Source: Arthrobacter sp. efr-133-TYG-118 (GTDB taxonomy: Bacteria > Actinomycetota > Actinomycetes > Actinomycetales > Micrococcaceae). Taken from it: a DNA stretch of 64,000 nt. The position numbers and the translations under genes were made by a program. The notes under the pieces were generated by a model that saw only the letters and a list, made by a program, of their open reading frames with translations, did no database searches and was not told where the DNA came from. Each line of letters starts with the position of its first letter. The first letter of the stretch is position 1. The stretch spans positions 62,001 to 126,000 of the forward strand of contig NZ_JARVRH010000004.1 in assembly GCF_030209755.1 (NCBI RefSeq), written 5' to 3'. This document shows positions 51,850 to 61,489 of this stretch, piece by piece.

Positions 51850-54440
51850 CCACCACCTCCAGAAACGGCCCTCCAGGACGGTCCCCCGGCCCGGAGTCGG
51901 CAGGGTCAGGTGACCCCCGTGGTCCGGGGCGAGCCCTCGGTCCAGGCGGTGCCCGTGGTCCGGGAAGGGCGCCCCGCCCGCGAACGCCAGGACCCGGAGC
52001 CTACCCTTGGGCAATGTCGGCGGCCATCGCTTTCGCCGTACTCGGAGCATCGCTTTCGCTCAACGGGGTGTTCAGGGGCTGGGCTTGGCTGGTTCCTGCC
52101 ATCACCACGGTGTTTGTCGTCGGATTGACGCTGGCTGCGCTTCGTGCCTTGAGGGTCTACCCGGTGCTCACCACTTTGGGCGGCTTGCTGGCCCTGGTGT
52201 TCATCCTCGACTTCACGTTCTTCCGGCCGGAAAGCATCGCCGGCTTCATTCCTTCCGGCGCGACCATTGACACGCTGGGCCAATTCCTCAAACGGGCCGG
52301 CGAGACGGTGGTATCGGAGACTGCACCCGTCTCTCCGAATGCCGGAATAGTGTTCGTCGCCTGCGCGGCCCTGGGCTTGGTGGCTGTCCTCATCGATGCG
52401 CTGGCGGTCCCGCTCGGTATGCCTGCGACGAGTGGCTTGGGCCTCCTGGTAGTCCTCTTGTTCCCGGCGACCATCAAGCCGCAAGGCGGCGGGCTGCCCG
52501 GATTCCTCGCCGCCGCCGTCGGCTTCATCCTGATCCTGGGTTGCAGCCAGTGGTTCGCACCGGACTCGCGGCTGCAGACCGACAACGCCCATGGCACCGG
52601 GCAGCTCAAACGGTCCATGGTGATCGGTGGCGTGGCCCTGGTGCTGGGGCTCCTGTTGCCGTTGGCGGTTCCGGGCTTCGAACGCGGGACGTTTCCGGTC
52701 GGTTCGAGGCTGAATCCCTGGGGAGTCTCAAACGGCCTGAACCCCATGATCACGCTCGGCAACAGCCTGCGGAATCCAAGCGGCGACGGCAGCATCACCT
52801 ATGCCACGAGTTCCACGGCCCCGGTGTACTTGCGCTCCGTCACCATCGACAAGTTCGACGGCGATACCTGGGCGCCGGACGACCGCGAAGCCTCCCGGCG
52901 CATTGGACCGGGCCGCATGGCGCCGGACTACCCGCTCCCCTCCGATCTGGTGCGTCAACTGACGGTGGTCGACACCGGACAATTCACCAGTCCGTATCTG
53001 CCGGTCCCCTATGCCCCGACAGCCGTCAACGGTCTGAGCGGCCGCTGGTCGTGGGATCCCGCAACGCTCAGCATCCGAGGCGAGGACGGCACGACCAGGA
53101 ACCAGCAGTACACGGTGTATTCGGCGCTGCCGGCCCTGACGTCCGCAACGTTGAGCCAGGACAACGCCAAGCCCACCTCCATCTCGCAGGATTTCATCCA
53201 GCTTCCAAGCAATGTCCCGGACATTGTGAAGAACACAGCCAAGACAGTGACGGCCGGCGCCAACGGCAACTATGCCAAGGCGATGGCGATCCAGAACTAT
53301 CTGCGCTCGTCCCAGTTCAGCTACTCCCTGCAGGCTCCGGTCCAGGGCGGGTATGACGGCAACGGCATGTCCGTGCTGGCCGATTTCCTGCAGCAGAAGA
53401 GCGGCTATTGCGTGCACTTCGCCTCCGCGATGGCCGTCATGGCGAGGCTGGACGGAATCCCGAGCCGCATCGCCGTGGGCTACGCGCCGGGCCACGCTAC
53501 AGGGGCCACAGTTGCCGTGGCGGGACAGGAACCCCTGCCGGAGTACCAGGTGGATGCCCGTGATGCCCACGCCTGGCCCGAGCTCTATTTCGAGGGCGTC
53601 GGTTGGGTCGCCTTCGAGCCAACCCCATCCCGCGGCGTCGTTCCGCCGTATGCGAGCGAGCCTGTGGCACCGGGCGGCCCGAGCACCAACCTGCACGACG
53701 AGAACCTGGCTCCGGGTTCCCCGACTCCCCCGCCGAGCACAGCTGCTGTACCGCCCGTCGCGGGTCCGGGGGTTGGATCGGGCACGGCCACCGGCTCCGC
53801 GACCGTTCTTTATGTCACGGCCGCCGCGCTCCTTTTGGCGGTGTTGGCGGCGTCCCCCCGGCTGGTCCGTTCCGGCATCCGGGCGCGGCGCCTGAGGCCG
53901 GCACGGGCCAAGCAGACCGGTGCGGTAGGCGCGGCCGGCCCGGCCCCGCCCCGGGATGGTCCGGTTCTGGCATGGGCTGAGCTTCAGGACCTCGCCACGG
54001 ATTACGGTGTACCGCCCGTGCCCAGCGAAACGCCGCGGCATTTCGCGGCCCGATTGAGCAAATCGGCTGCACTCGGAGCGCCGACGGCTGCAGCGTCGCC
54101 GTCGGGAACCGCCGACGACGCCGGGCAGCATGCAGTCGCATCGCTCACCGGCGACTTCGAACGGCAGCGTTACGGTCCCCCGGCGGCCCCGGCGAATACC
54201 GCAGTGGAACAAGCGAACGCGGCCGCGGTCCGGATCGCGGCAGTCCGTGCCGCGTTCCGTCGCAATGCCTCCTGGTTCGCGGTCTTCCGCGCAGATTGGT
54301 TCCCGCCGTCCTTGATGTCCAGGTGGTTCCAGCTCCTATCCTCGCCCTTCCGCTGGCTGGGTGGCATTTCCGCGGGGGCAGCACGCCGGGTCGCAGCATC
54401 CGTGGAGAGACTGTTCGAAGCCATCCGCTGGCGGCGCTGA
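51846..54440 (+). CDS. Membrane-bound transglutaminase-like protein (TgpA type)
   Basis: An 864-residue protein. A Gly/Pro/Arg-rich N-terminus (1-55) is followed by five to six membrane helices (about 57-280, DUF3488), an extracytoplasmic transglutaminase-like domain (about 440-620), one more helix near 655-680 and a C-terminal DUF4129-like cytosolic part. The triad is visible as Cys in SGYCVHFASAM, His in DAHAWPE and Asp in FEPTPSRG-adjacent sequence or the Asp before AHAW. Substrate unknown; probably cell-envelope protein or peptide. The stop forms the first bases of palindromic repeat copy 3. Confidence 0.92.
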   Translation: MTTTSRNGPPGRSPGPESAGSGDPRGPGRALGPGGARGPGRAPRPRTPGPGAYPWAMSAAIAFAVLGASLSLNGVFRGWAWLVPAITTVFVVGLTLAALRALRVYPVLTTLGGLLALVFILDFTFFRPESIAGFIPSGATIDTLGQFLKRAGETVVSETAPVSPNAGIVFVACAALGLVAVLIDALAVPLGMPATSGLGLLVVLLFPATIKPQGGGLPGFLAAAVGFILILGCSQWFAPDSRLQTDNAHGTGQLKRSMVIGGVALVLGLLLPLAVPGFERGTFPVGSRLNPWGVSNGLNPMITLGNSLRNPSGDGSITYATSSTAPVYLRSVTIDKFDGDTWAPDDREASRRIGPGRMAPDYPLPSDLVRQLTVVDTGQFTSPYLPVPYAPTAVNGLSGRWSWDPATLSIRGEDGTTRNQQYTVYSALPALTSATLSQDNAKPTSISQDFIQLPSNVPDIVKNTAKTVTAGANGNYAKAMAIQNYLRSSQFSYSLQAPVQGGYDGNGMSVLADFLQQKSGYCVHFASAMAVMARLDGIPSRIAVGYAPGHATGATVAVAGQEPLPEYQVDARDAHAWPELYFEGVGWVAFEPTPSRGVVPPYASEPVAPGGPSTNLHDENLAPGSPTPPPSTAAVPPVAGPGVGSGTATGSATVLYVTAAALLLAVLAASPRLVRSGIRARRLRPARAKQTGAVGAAGPAPPRDGPVLAWAELQDLATDYGVPPVPSETPRHFAARLSKSAALGAPTAAASPSGTADDAGQHAVASLTGDFERQRYGPPAAPANTAVEQANAAAVRIAAVRAAFRRNASWFAVFRADWFPPSLMSRWFQLLSSPFRWLGGISAGAARRVAASVERLFEAIRWRR

Positions 54441-54508
54441 CCCAACTGACTGGCAGCAGATGTCGTTCTGGGCCCCGAAAACGACAACAACTGCGAGTCA
54501 GTTGGGTT
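54439..54508. repeat. Intergenic palindromic repeat, copy 3
   Basis: Arms 54439-54467 and 54480-54508 match at 24 of 29 positions around a 12-base loop. Same ends (GACCCAACT... and ...AGTTGGGT) as copies at 4090 and 38555. It begins inside the transglutaminase stop codon. Confidence 0.85.
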
Positions 54509-54517
54509 GGAACGGCA

Positions 54518-54558
54518 AAGGCAGGGCACCGGAACCCAAAGGTTCAGTGCCCTGCCTT
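54518..54558. terminator. Convergent terminator hairpin
   Basis: Perfect 12-bp stem AAGGCAGGGCAC/GTGCCCTGCCTT (54518-54529, 54547-54558), with a further GGAACC/GGTTC pairing in the loop. It lies between the convergent transglutaminase and semialdehyde dehydrogenase genes. Confidence 0.8.
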
Positions 54559-54603
54559 CACTCAACGGCAGTTCCCCGTTGCGAGAGGTCCGCCGAAGTT
54601 CTA

Positions 54604-56085
54604 CTAGTCGGCGTAAGGATCCGCGATGCCGACGTACTGCGTGGTGAGGTATTCTTCGATGCCTTCGAAACCGCCTTCACGGCCCAGGCCGGACTGCTTC
54701 ACGCCGCCGAAGGGTGCAGCGGCGTTGGAGATGACGCCGGCGTTGAGGCCGAGCATGCCGGTCTCGATCCGTTCGCTGACGCGCAGGCCCCGGTTGAGGT
54801 CCTTGGTGTAGACGTACGCGACCAGGCCGTATTCGGTGTTGTTGGCCAGCTTGATGGCTTCGTCTTCGCTCTTGAAGGTGATGATCGGGGCCACCGGTCC
54901 GAAGATTTCTTCCTTCAGGATGCGGGCATCCGCTGACACGTTCTTGAGCACGGTGGGCTGGTAGAAGTAACCCGGGCCGTCCACCGGGGCACCTCCGGTG
55001 ACAGCGATCGCGCCGTTGGCAACGGCGTCGGACACAAGGGCATGCACGCCGTTGCGGGCCTTGCCGTCGATCAAGGGACCGACCGTGGAGTCCGGCTCGG
55101 TACCGCGCGCTGTGTTAAGTGCCGAGATCTTGGCAGCGAACTTATCGGCGAAAGCGTCAGCGATGGAGTCGTGCACAATGAAGCGGTTGGCTGCGGTGCA
55201 GGCCTCGCCCATGTTGCGCATCTTGGCCGCGACGGCGCCTTCAACGGCCTTGTCCAGGTCGGCGTCCTCAAAGACCACGAACGGTGCGTTGCCGCCGAGT
55301 TCCATGGAGCTGCGCAGGACCTTGTCCGCGGCTTCGCGCATGAGGGCCTGCCCGACGGCGGTGGAACCGGTGAAGGAGATCTTGCGCAGGCGGTCGTCCT
55401 TGATGAGGGGCCCGGTGACCGCGCCTGCCGTTGAGGTCTGGATGACGTTGAGCACGCCTGCGGGGAGGCCTGCTTCCTGCATGACCTGCGCGAAGAGCAG
55501 GCTGGTCAGCGGGGTCAGGTTTGCGGGCTTGAGCACCATGGTGCAGCCGGCGGCAACTGCGGGGGCAATCTTGCGGGTAGCCATGGCCAGCGGGAAGTTC
55601 CACGGGGTGATCAGCAAGCACGGGCCAACCGGCTTCTTCTGGACCAGGATGCGGTTCTTGCCGTCCGGGGCCGCGGAGTACCGGCCGCTGACGCGCACGG
55701 CCTCCTCGGAGAACCAGCGCAGGAACTCGGCACCATAAGCTACTTCGCCGCGGGCTTCGGCCAACGGCTTGCCCATTTCCAGGGTCATGAGCAGCGCGAA
55801 GTCTTCGGCGCGTGCCGTGACCAGCTCGAACGCGCGGCGCAGGATTTCGCCACGCTCGCGGGGAGCGGTGCGGGCCCAGGAGGCCTGGGCGGCGGCAGCA
55901 GCGTCCAGCGCCGCGGCGCCGTCCTCCGCCCCGGCGTCGGAGATGCTCACGAGCACCTTGCCCGTGGCGGGATCCTCGACGTCGAACGTCTTGCCGGATG
56001 CGGCAGGCAGCCACTGGCCGTTGATGAGCAGCCCCGTGGGAACGGAGGCGAGAAGTTCGCTTTCGCGATCGGCGGTAACAGTCAC
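54604..56085 (-). CDS. gabD: Succinate-semialdehyde dehydrogenase (NAD(P)+)
   Basis: Oxidises succinate semialdehyde to succinate in the 4-aminobutyrate shunt. A 493-residue aldehyde dehydrogenase with the cofactor motif TPWNFPLAM, the glycine loop FTGSTAVG, the catalytic Glu in MELGGNAPF and the catalytic Cys in GEACTAANRF. GTG 56085 follows GGAG at five bases; the frame extends to 56157, which would add 24 non-conserved residues. Downstream of rsmI on the same strand with a 188-base gap. The exact semialdehyde substrate is inferred from overall similarity to GabD. Confidence 0.9.
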   Translation of the reverse strand: MTVTADRESELLASVPTGLLINGQWLPAASGKTFDVEDPATGKVLVSISDAGAEDGAAALDAAAAAQASWARTAPRERGEILRRAFELVTARAEDFALLMTLEMGKPLAEARGEVAYGAEFLRWFSEEAVRVSGRYSAAPDGKNRILVQKKPVGPCLLITPWNFPLAMATRKIAPAVAAGCTMVLKPANLTPLTSLLFAQVMQEAGLPAGVLNVIQTSTAGAVTGPLIKDDRLRKISFTGSTAVGQALMREAADKVLRSSMELGGNAPFVVFEDADLDKAVEGAVAAKMRNMGEACTAANRFIVHDSIADAFADKFAAKISALNTARGTEPDSTVGPLIDGKARNGVHALVSDAVANGAIAVTGGAPVDGPGYFYQPTVLKNVSADARILKEEIFGPVAPIITFKSEDEAIKLANNTEYGLVAYVYTKDLNRGLRVSERIETGMLGLNAGVISNAAAPFGGVKQSGLGREGGFEGIEEYLTTQYVGIADPYAD

Positions 56086-56273
56086 AGTGACTCCTTCGTC
56101 AGTCAGCGCAGCCTGTAGGGATGCACCAACACTTGATTTTTGTGGAATTACTGTCACGGTACTGCCCGCCGCGAAGCAGTGTCTACGCCTTCGCGCACTG
56201 CCGCGGGAGCAGGAGTTTGTGCAGTTGCACAGCCCCGGGGTAGAGCCCGAGATACCGCGCCGCGAGCACAGCC

Positions 56274-57212
56274 CTACCGCGCCGCGAGCACGGCAGAGTA
56301 CAGCTCGCGCTTGCTGATGCGGGCGTCCTCGGCCACTGCGGCCACCGCTTCCTTGAGCCTGACGCCCTGGGCAATGAGTTCATTGACCGCGGCAACATGG
56401 TCCTCAGGCTTGCCCGGCGCCTGTTCGGGGGCGCCGGCCACGACGACGGCAATCTCGCCGCGCACGTCGTTGTTTTCAGCCCACTCGAGCAGCTCCCGGA
56501 CGGTTCCCCGGATGACTTCCTCATAGGTCTTCGTCAATTCGCGGCACACGGCGATGCGGCGGTCCGAACCGAACCGTTCGTGAAGGGCACGGAGCATTGG
56601 CTCGAGCCGGTGCGGTGCCTCGAAGAACACCATCGTCCGGCGTTCGCTGGCGAGGTCCGCAAGCCGGGAGCTGCGTTCGCCGGCCTTGCGGGGCAGGAAT
56701 CCCTCGAAGCAGAACCGGTCAGTGGGCAGCCCTGATAGCGCCAGGGCTGTCAGCACTGCGGACGGGCCGGGGAAGGCGGTGACGAACAGCCCTGCTGCCA
56801 CTGCACCCTCCACGAGGCGGAAGCCGGGGTCGGACACTGCGGGCATGCCGGCGTCGCTCACCATGATGATGGTCTTGCCCGCCCGAACGTGATCCAGCAG
56901 TTCCTCGGTCTTGGCGGCCTCGTTGTGCTCGTGGTAGCTGATGACCCGGCCCGACACGGTGATGCCAAGCGACTGGACCAAGCGATGCAGGCGCCGGGTG
57001 TCCTCCGCGGCGACGATGTCGGCCGTCTGCAGCAACTCGATGAGCCGGCTGGAGGCATCGCCGACGTTGCCGATGGGAGTGGCAGCCAGCACGATCCGGC
57101 CTACCCCGTCCGGCAGGGCCGGAAGCGCCTGTCCTTCAAGAGGCTCCGCCTCAAGGGACTCCGCCGAGTCAGGAACGGTGGTTTCATCCGGGGAGCTCAG
57201 CTGTTCAGTCAC
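56274..57212 (-). CDS. rsmI: 16S rRNA 2'-O-ribose methyltransferase RsmI
   Basis: SAM-dependent tetrapyrrole-methylase-fold enzyme that methylates C1402 of 16S rRNA. 312 residues with LAATPIGNVGDASSRL, AAEDTRR, SDAGMPAVSDPG and FFEAPHRL. A roughly 37-residue acidic N-terminal extension precedes the domain. Start GTG 57212; divergent from the mannosyltransferase with only 68 bp between. Confidence 0.95.
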   Translation of the reverse strand: MTEQLSSPDETTVPDSAESLEAEPLEGQALPALPDGVGRIVLAATPIGNVGDASSRLIELLQTADIVAAEDTRRLHRLVQSLGITVSGRVISYHEHNEAAKTEELLDHVRAGKTIIMVSDAGMPAVSDPGFRLVEGAVAAGLFVTAFPGPSAVLTALALSGLPTDRFCFEGFLPRKAGERSSRLADLASERRTMVFFEAPHRLEPMLRALHERFGSDRRIAVCRELTKTYEEVIRGTVRELLEWAENNDVRGEIAVVVAGAPEQAPGKPEDHVAAVNELIAQGVRLKEAVAAVAEDARISKRELYSAVLAAR

Positions 57213-57267
57213 CCCACAAGCCTAATGCCCCGGCTGCCGCTTTCAGGGAGCCCCCGGAGGCAAAAGG

Positions 57268-57273
57268 TAGCAT
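57268..57273 (+). promoter_or_regulatory. -10 box for a leaderless mannosyltransferase transcript
   Basis: TAGCAT ends seven bases before GTG 57281, so transcription would start at the start codon. No ribosome site precedes the GTG. Confidence 0.5.
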
Positions 57274-57280
57274 GGGCTGA

Positions 57281-58942
57281 GTGACCGATACCTCCGTGCG
57301 CCCCGCCCCGCAAACCTGGTTGATACGGCGCTGGTTGACCCGGCCAGAGGACGCCTTCACAGCCGAAGCTCTGCGGACGCGGCTCATTGGCAGCATCCAA
57401 AGCTGGCGGGATTATCCGCCGTCCTTGAGGCTGTGGTTCTGGCTGATCCCCACCATCACGGCCGTGATCGGCGGGATCCTGCGTTTCGTCCGCCTCGACG
57501 CACCGCACAGCCTCGTCTTCGACGAGACCTACTACGTCAAGGACGCCTACTCGCTCCTCGTCAGCGGATACGAGCGAAGCTGGCCGGACAAGGCCAACGA
57601 TGCCTTCAATGCAGGCAACCCCAACGTCCTGCTCAACTCCCCCGAGTACGTGGTACATCCCCCCGTAGGGAAATGGATGATCGCCTTCGGGATGTGGCTT
57701 TTCGGTTCGGACAATTCCTTCGGGTGGAGGTTTTCCGCGGCCCTGACGGGGACCCTCTCCATCGCCTTGATCGCCCTGATCGCCCTGAAGCTGTTCCGTT
57801 CCCACATCCTGGGCGCCGCCGCCGGGCTGCTGCTCGCCGTCGACGGCCACCACTTGGTCATGTCGCGGACGTCCCTGCTGGACATCTTCCTGATGTTTTG
57901 GCTGCTCGCCGCCTTTGGCGCCCTGCTGATGGATCGCGACGACGGAAGGCGCCGGCTGGCGGCACGGCTTGCCGCGCTGGCAGGCGCTTCCAAGGACGGC
58001 CGGCCGACGGTGTCGCACCTCGCCTCAGGGCCGTGGCTCGGATTCCGGTGGTGGCGGCTGGCGGCCGGTGTCTGCCTCGGCCTGGCGGTCGGCACCAAGT
58101 GGTCGGCACTGTTCTTCGTCGTTGCTTTCGGCCTGTTGACCGTGTTCTGGGACATGAGCGCGCGGCGCATTGCGGGCATCCGGAGCTGGCCCAGCGCCGG
58201 GATCATCAAGGACGGCATTCCGGCGTTCTTCACCATGATCCCCGTGGCCGGAGCCGTGTACCTGTCTACGTGGACAGGCTGGTTCCTTTCCAAGGACGCC
58301 TACTACCGGCACTGGGCGGACACGAACCCTTCCGACACGTGGGGATGGATTCCCGGGCCGCTGCGCTCGCTGGCGTATTACCACATGGAGGCTTACAACT
58401 TCCATCAGGGCCTCAGTTCGCCGCACCCGTATTCGGCGAGTCCGTGGACTTGGCTCGTCATGGGGCGGCCCACGTCGTTCTACTATGAGTCCCCCAAGCA
58501 GGGAACCCCTGGCTGCGATCTGCCCAACTGCACTTCGGCGATCCTATCCGTCGGCAACCCGGTGATCTGGTGGGGTGCCACGATTGCACTCTTCGTGGTG
58601 CTGTTCTGGTGGGCGGGCCGGCGCGACTGGAGGGCGGGGGCCATCCTGGCCGGCGTCTCCGCAGGGTATTTGCCGTGGTTCATGTATCCGGAGCGCACCA
58701 TGTTCTACTTCTACGCGCTTTCCTTCGAGCCCTTCCTCGTGCTGGCTCTCGTTTATGGATTGGGACTGGTGCTGGGCAGGAGCGGGGCTCCTCCGTGGCG
58801 TCGCCGCTCCGGCCTGTACGTGGTTGGCCTTGTGGTGGTCCTTGCCGTGCTTTTGTCGGCGTTCTTCTATCCGGTGTGGACGGCGGAAGTGATCAGCTAC
58901 CAGGACTGGCGCATGCGCATGTGGATGCCGTCCTGGATCTAA
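57281..58942 (+). CDS. pmt: Protein O-mannosyltransferase (GT39, Pmt)
   Basis: Polytopic membrane enzyme that transfers mannose from polyprenol-phosphate-mannose to secreted proteins. 553 residues, about ten hydrophobic helices. The first extracytoplasmic loop has FDETYYVKDAY with the catalytic Asp-Glu, followed by HPPVGKW; the later loop contains SSPHPYSASPWTWLVMGRP, typical of actinobacterial Pmt. Divergent from rsmI, as in other actinobacteria. Exported substrates are likely to include secreted proteins of this region, such as the Ser/Thr/Pro-rich linker protein at 13946, but that is inference. Confidence 0.93.
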   Translation: MTDTSVRPAPQTWLIRRWLTRPEDAFTAEALRTRLIGSIQSWRDYPPSLRLWFWLIPTITAVIGGILRFVRLDAPHSLVFDETYYVKDAYSLLVSGYERSWPDKANDAFNAGNPNVLLNSPEYVVHPPVGKWMIAFGMWLFGSDNSFGWRFSAALTGTLSIALIALIALKLFRSHILGAAAGLLLAVDGHHLVMSRTSLLDIFLMFWLLAAFGALLMDRDDGRRRLAARLAALAGASKDGRPTVSHLASGPWLGFRWWRLAAGVCLGLAVGTKWSALFFVVAFGLLTVFWDMSARRIAGIRSWPSAGIIKDGIPAFFTMIPVAGAVYLSTWTGWFLSKDAYYRHWADTNPSDTWGWIPGPLRSLAYYHMEAYNFHQGLSSPHPYSASPWTWLVMGRPTSFYYESPKQGTPGCDLPNCTSAILSVGNPVIWWGATIALFVVLFWWAGRRDWRAGAILAGVSAGYLPWFMYPERTMFYFYALSFEPFLVLALVYGLGLVLGRSGAPPWRRRSGLYVVGLVVVLAVLLSAFFYPVWTAEVISYQDWRMRMWMPSWI

Positions 58943-58980
58943 GGGCTTGTCCGCAAGGTCGGCACGGCACGCACACAAAG

Positions 58981-59025
58981 AAGCGGCCCGCCCGGGACTG
59001 GATGTTCCGAGGCGGGCCGCTTTTT
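58981..59025. terminator. Bidirectional rho-independent terminator
   Basis: Perfect 12-bp stem AAGCGGCCCGCC/GGCGGGCCGCTT (58981-58992, 59011-59022) followed by TTT; an AAAG run precedes it. It lies between the convergent pmt and TIGR01906 genes. Confidence 0.9.
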
Positions 59026-59041
59026 CGTTGTTGCGGTGGTG

Positions 59042-60211
59042 CTACTTCTCCGGCGCTCCGGCCTCCGTGAGGGCTTCCGGGTCGGTACCTACGCTGTCTT
59101 CCGCAACGGCTTGGTTCTTGGGAGACAGTCCGCGACGACGGCGGGTAGGCCAGGTGAAGATGAGGGTCAGCAGGGCTGTGATGAAGACCAAGGCGCCGAT
59201 CGCGATTCCGGAGTCCATCCAGTACTGCCCCGGGAACAAGCGGATCAACGTGTCGTCGAGCGCAAATGTCCAGGTGCCGTTGGCGAAGAAGATGTGGTGG
59301 AAGTCCGTGAAGAACTGCTGCCAGCCGAGTGCCGCAAGCGTGCCCAGTCCCAGGATGAGCACCAAGGTGACGATCGAACCGGCAAACAGTCCGCGGCGGA
59401 TTCCGCCCGTGCTTCGCTTGCGCAGATAAATCATTGCGATGATGCCAATGATGATCATGAGGGCGCCGGCACCGAATGCGGAGAGCATCACGGTCTTGAC
59501 GTCGGCCATGTGGGCGACTTCGCCCTCCTTGAACAGCTTCTCGCCGTTCTGGTTGACAAGCTCGCCCAAGTAGCGTGGCCCGGACCAGTTGCTGAGATAG
59601 TCCAGCGCATAAGAACCATAGGTCATCCGGTCATCGGCGTTGAAGCCATAGCCGTCACCGGGGAATCCCGGCCGGTAGTACTCTACCCACAGGAACAGCG
59701 GACTCGCCACCGCGCGGATTGCCAGCACCAAGAGCACAACCGGGTAGAAAACGGCCAGCAGGACCTGGAAGATGCGCGGCGCCAGCGGCTTGGCGTTGGC
59801 AGCCTGCTCCCGCTCGTGGTTGCGACGTTCCACCTCGGCCTCCGGCGGGCGGACCTGAAGGGCCGACGTCGGCAGAGGCTCTGCGAAGAGGGACGGTTCC
59901 GGCCCGGCCTCCGCAGCCTCGGCGGCTTTGCGGTCTGCCCGGCTCTCCGGCTGTTGTCCTGCGGCGGGCCGTTCGGCGGGAGGCCGTACAGCTTCGCCTG
60001 CAGCCGCCCGTGGCGCGGGCCCCGCTCCCGGTTTGCCTTCTTCGGGCACCCGCTTCGTCGAAGAGTCCCGGGCTCCGTCGGCGGCCCTTGCCGGGCGTGC
60101 GTCAGCGGCCGCCGACTTGGGTGCGGGCTTCATCCATTCGAAGGCCGGCTCATCGCCGTCGTCGTGGATATCCGCGTCCGGGTCTTTGGGGATCGGGCTC
60201 TTCTCGGTCAC
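59042..60211 (-). CDS. TIGR01906 (DUF1461) family membrane protein
   Basis: A 389-residue protein. The first 140 residues are hydrophilic and disordered, rich in Ala, Pro, Glu and Arg. Four hydrophobic helices follow, with a conserved extracytoplasmic loop (YYRPGFPGDGYGFNADDRMTYGSYALDYL) and the paired region FHHIFFANGTWTF...LIRLFPGQYWMD, both typical of TIGR01906. Function unknown. GTG 60211 has GGAAG ten bases upstream; the frame extends upstream without support. Confidence 0.87.
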   Translation of the reverse strand: MTEKSPIPKDPDADIHDDGDEPAFEWMKPAPKSAAADARPARAADGARDSSTKRVPEEGKPGAGPAPRAAAGEAVRPPAERPAAGQQPESRADRKAAEAAEAGPEPSLFAEPLPTSALQVRPPEAEVERRNHEREQAANAKPLAPRIFQVLLAVFYPVVLLVLAIRAVASPLFLWVEYYRPGFPGDGYGFNADDRMTYGSYALDYLSNWSGPRYLGELVNQNGEKLFKEGEVAHMADVKTVMLSAFGAGALMIIIGIIAMIYLRKRSTGGIRRGLFAGSIVTLVLILGLGTLAALGWQQFFTDFHHIFFANGTWTFALDDTLIRLFPGQYWMDSGIAIGALVFITALLTLIFTWPTRRRRGLSPKNQAVAEDSVGTDPEALTEAGAPEK

Positions 60212-60356
60212 TTCGATTTCACTTCCGTAGGATTCACATGCCGGAGCAGGAACGGTCTGCTGGCAATCTTCTCTGCCTTCGAGCCTACCGTCAGCCTTCG
60301 CGGAGAGACGGTGAGCCACCCCGGTGAACGTCGGATTGCGGCCGGACCCGGGGCCG

Positions 60357-61349
60357 TCAGGCGGCTATCTCCCGGTAACCGGCATCGTTTGCGTCCAGGT
60401 CGCCCGTGGCGCCGGCACGGAATGCACGCCCGCCCAGCACCAAGGCATAGACCCAGTATGCCGCGAGAACGAGCGAACCGATAAGGATCTTGGCCCACAC
60501 GGGAAGCGGACTGGGCGTCACAAAGGCCTCGACAAGTCCGGAAACGAACAGGACAAAAACGAGGCCCAAGGCCACCGTGATCAGGGAACGCCCCTCTTCC
60601 GCCACTGCCTGCATCCTGCGCCGCGGGCCCGGGGAAACCATGGCCCAGAAAATGCGGAGACCGCCCGCGGAGGCGATAAACACGGCCGTCATCTCCATGA
60701 GGCCGTGCGGGAGGATATAGCTGAAAAACACGTCCATCTTGCCGGTGGCTGCAAACACTCCCGCGGCGACTCCGAGACCCTGTGCATTCGAGAACAGCAT
60801 GTAGGGCACCCAGAAACCGGTGATGCCCAAGGCCACTGCCTGCGCCCCGATCCAGGCATTGTTGGTCCAGACGGCGCCGGCGAAGGACGCAGCAGGGTTC
60901 TCGGAGTAGTAGTCAACGAAGTCATGGTCGACGTATTGCTTCACGGCACTGCTGCTTCCGAGGGCCCTCAAGGCGTCCGGGGACGTTCCGATCCAGAGCG
61001 TGTAGGCCGCAGCCACAAGGCAGAAGAAAACCCCGCAACAGACCGTGAGCCACCGCAAGCGGTAGAACGCGGCGGGCAGGGACACCACGAAAAAGCGGGC
61101 GAGGTCTTCCATGAAATTCGATCGCGCCCCGGTGAAGCGGGTACGGGCCTGGGCGAGGGCCGCAGACAAAGAGGCGGAGAGTGCGCTCTCCGGGGCCACG
61201 GACCGGATGAGGGAAAGGTGCGATGACACCACTTGGTACAAACGCAGAAGCTCGTCGGCTTCACCGCCCTCGAGGCGTCGTTTGTGCGCGAGCTCGTGCA
61301 AGCGGGACCATTTTGTCCCGTTCACGACAGAGAAGGCGTCCATGTCCAC
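60357..61349 (-). CDS. SpoIIM family (DUF95) membrane protein
   Basis: A 330-residue protein with a hydrophilic helical N-terminus (about 1-90) and five to six membrane helices. SpoIIM/DUF95 marks are PHGLMEMTAVFIASAGGLRI and the FSNAQGLG loop. In non-sporulating actinobacteria its role is unknown; it usually faces an RDD gene, as here. The GTG at 61349 follows a TAGGGT -10-like box by six bases, suggesting a leaderless transcript. Confidence 0.9.
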   Translation of the reverse strand: MDMDAFSVVNGTKWSRLHELAHKRRLEGGEADELLRLYQVVSSHLSLIRSVAPESALSASLSAALAQARTRFTGARSNFMEDLARFFVVSLPAAFYRLRWLTVCCGVFFCLVAAAYTLWIGTSPDALRALGSSSAVKQYVDHDFVDYYSENPAASFAGAVWTNNAWIGAQAVALGITGFWVPYMLFSNAQGLGVAAGVFAATGKMDVFFSYILPHGLMEMTAVFIASAGGLRIFWAMVSPGPRRRMQAVAEEGRSLITVALGLVFVLFVSGLVEAFVTPSPLPVWAKILIGSLVLAAYWVYALVLGGRAFRAGATGDLDANDAGYREIAA

Positions 61350-61489
61350 GGCTCTACCCTAATCCCAACCGTCCCCAAACAGTCCCACATCCAAGCAAAC
61401 CCCTCCTCCGCCTCCGTGGCCGCGGCTAGACTCGATCCAGCGGGAGCCGTCCGGTCCTGCAGACATCGTGGCAATGCTTGGGGGCGGGC

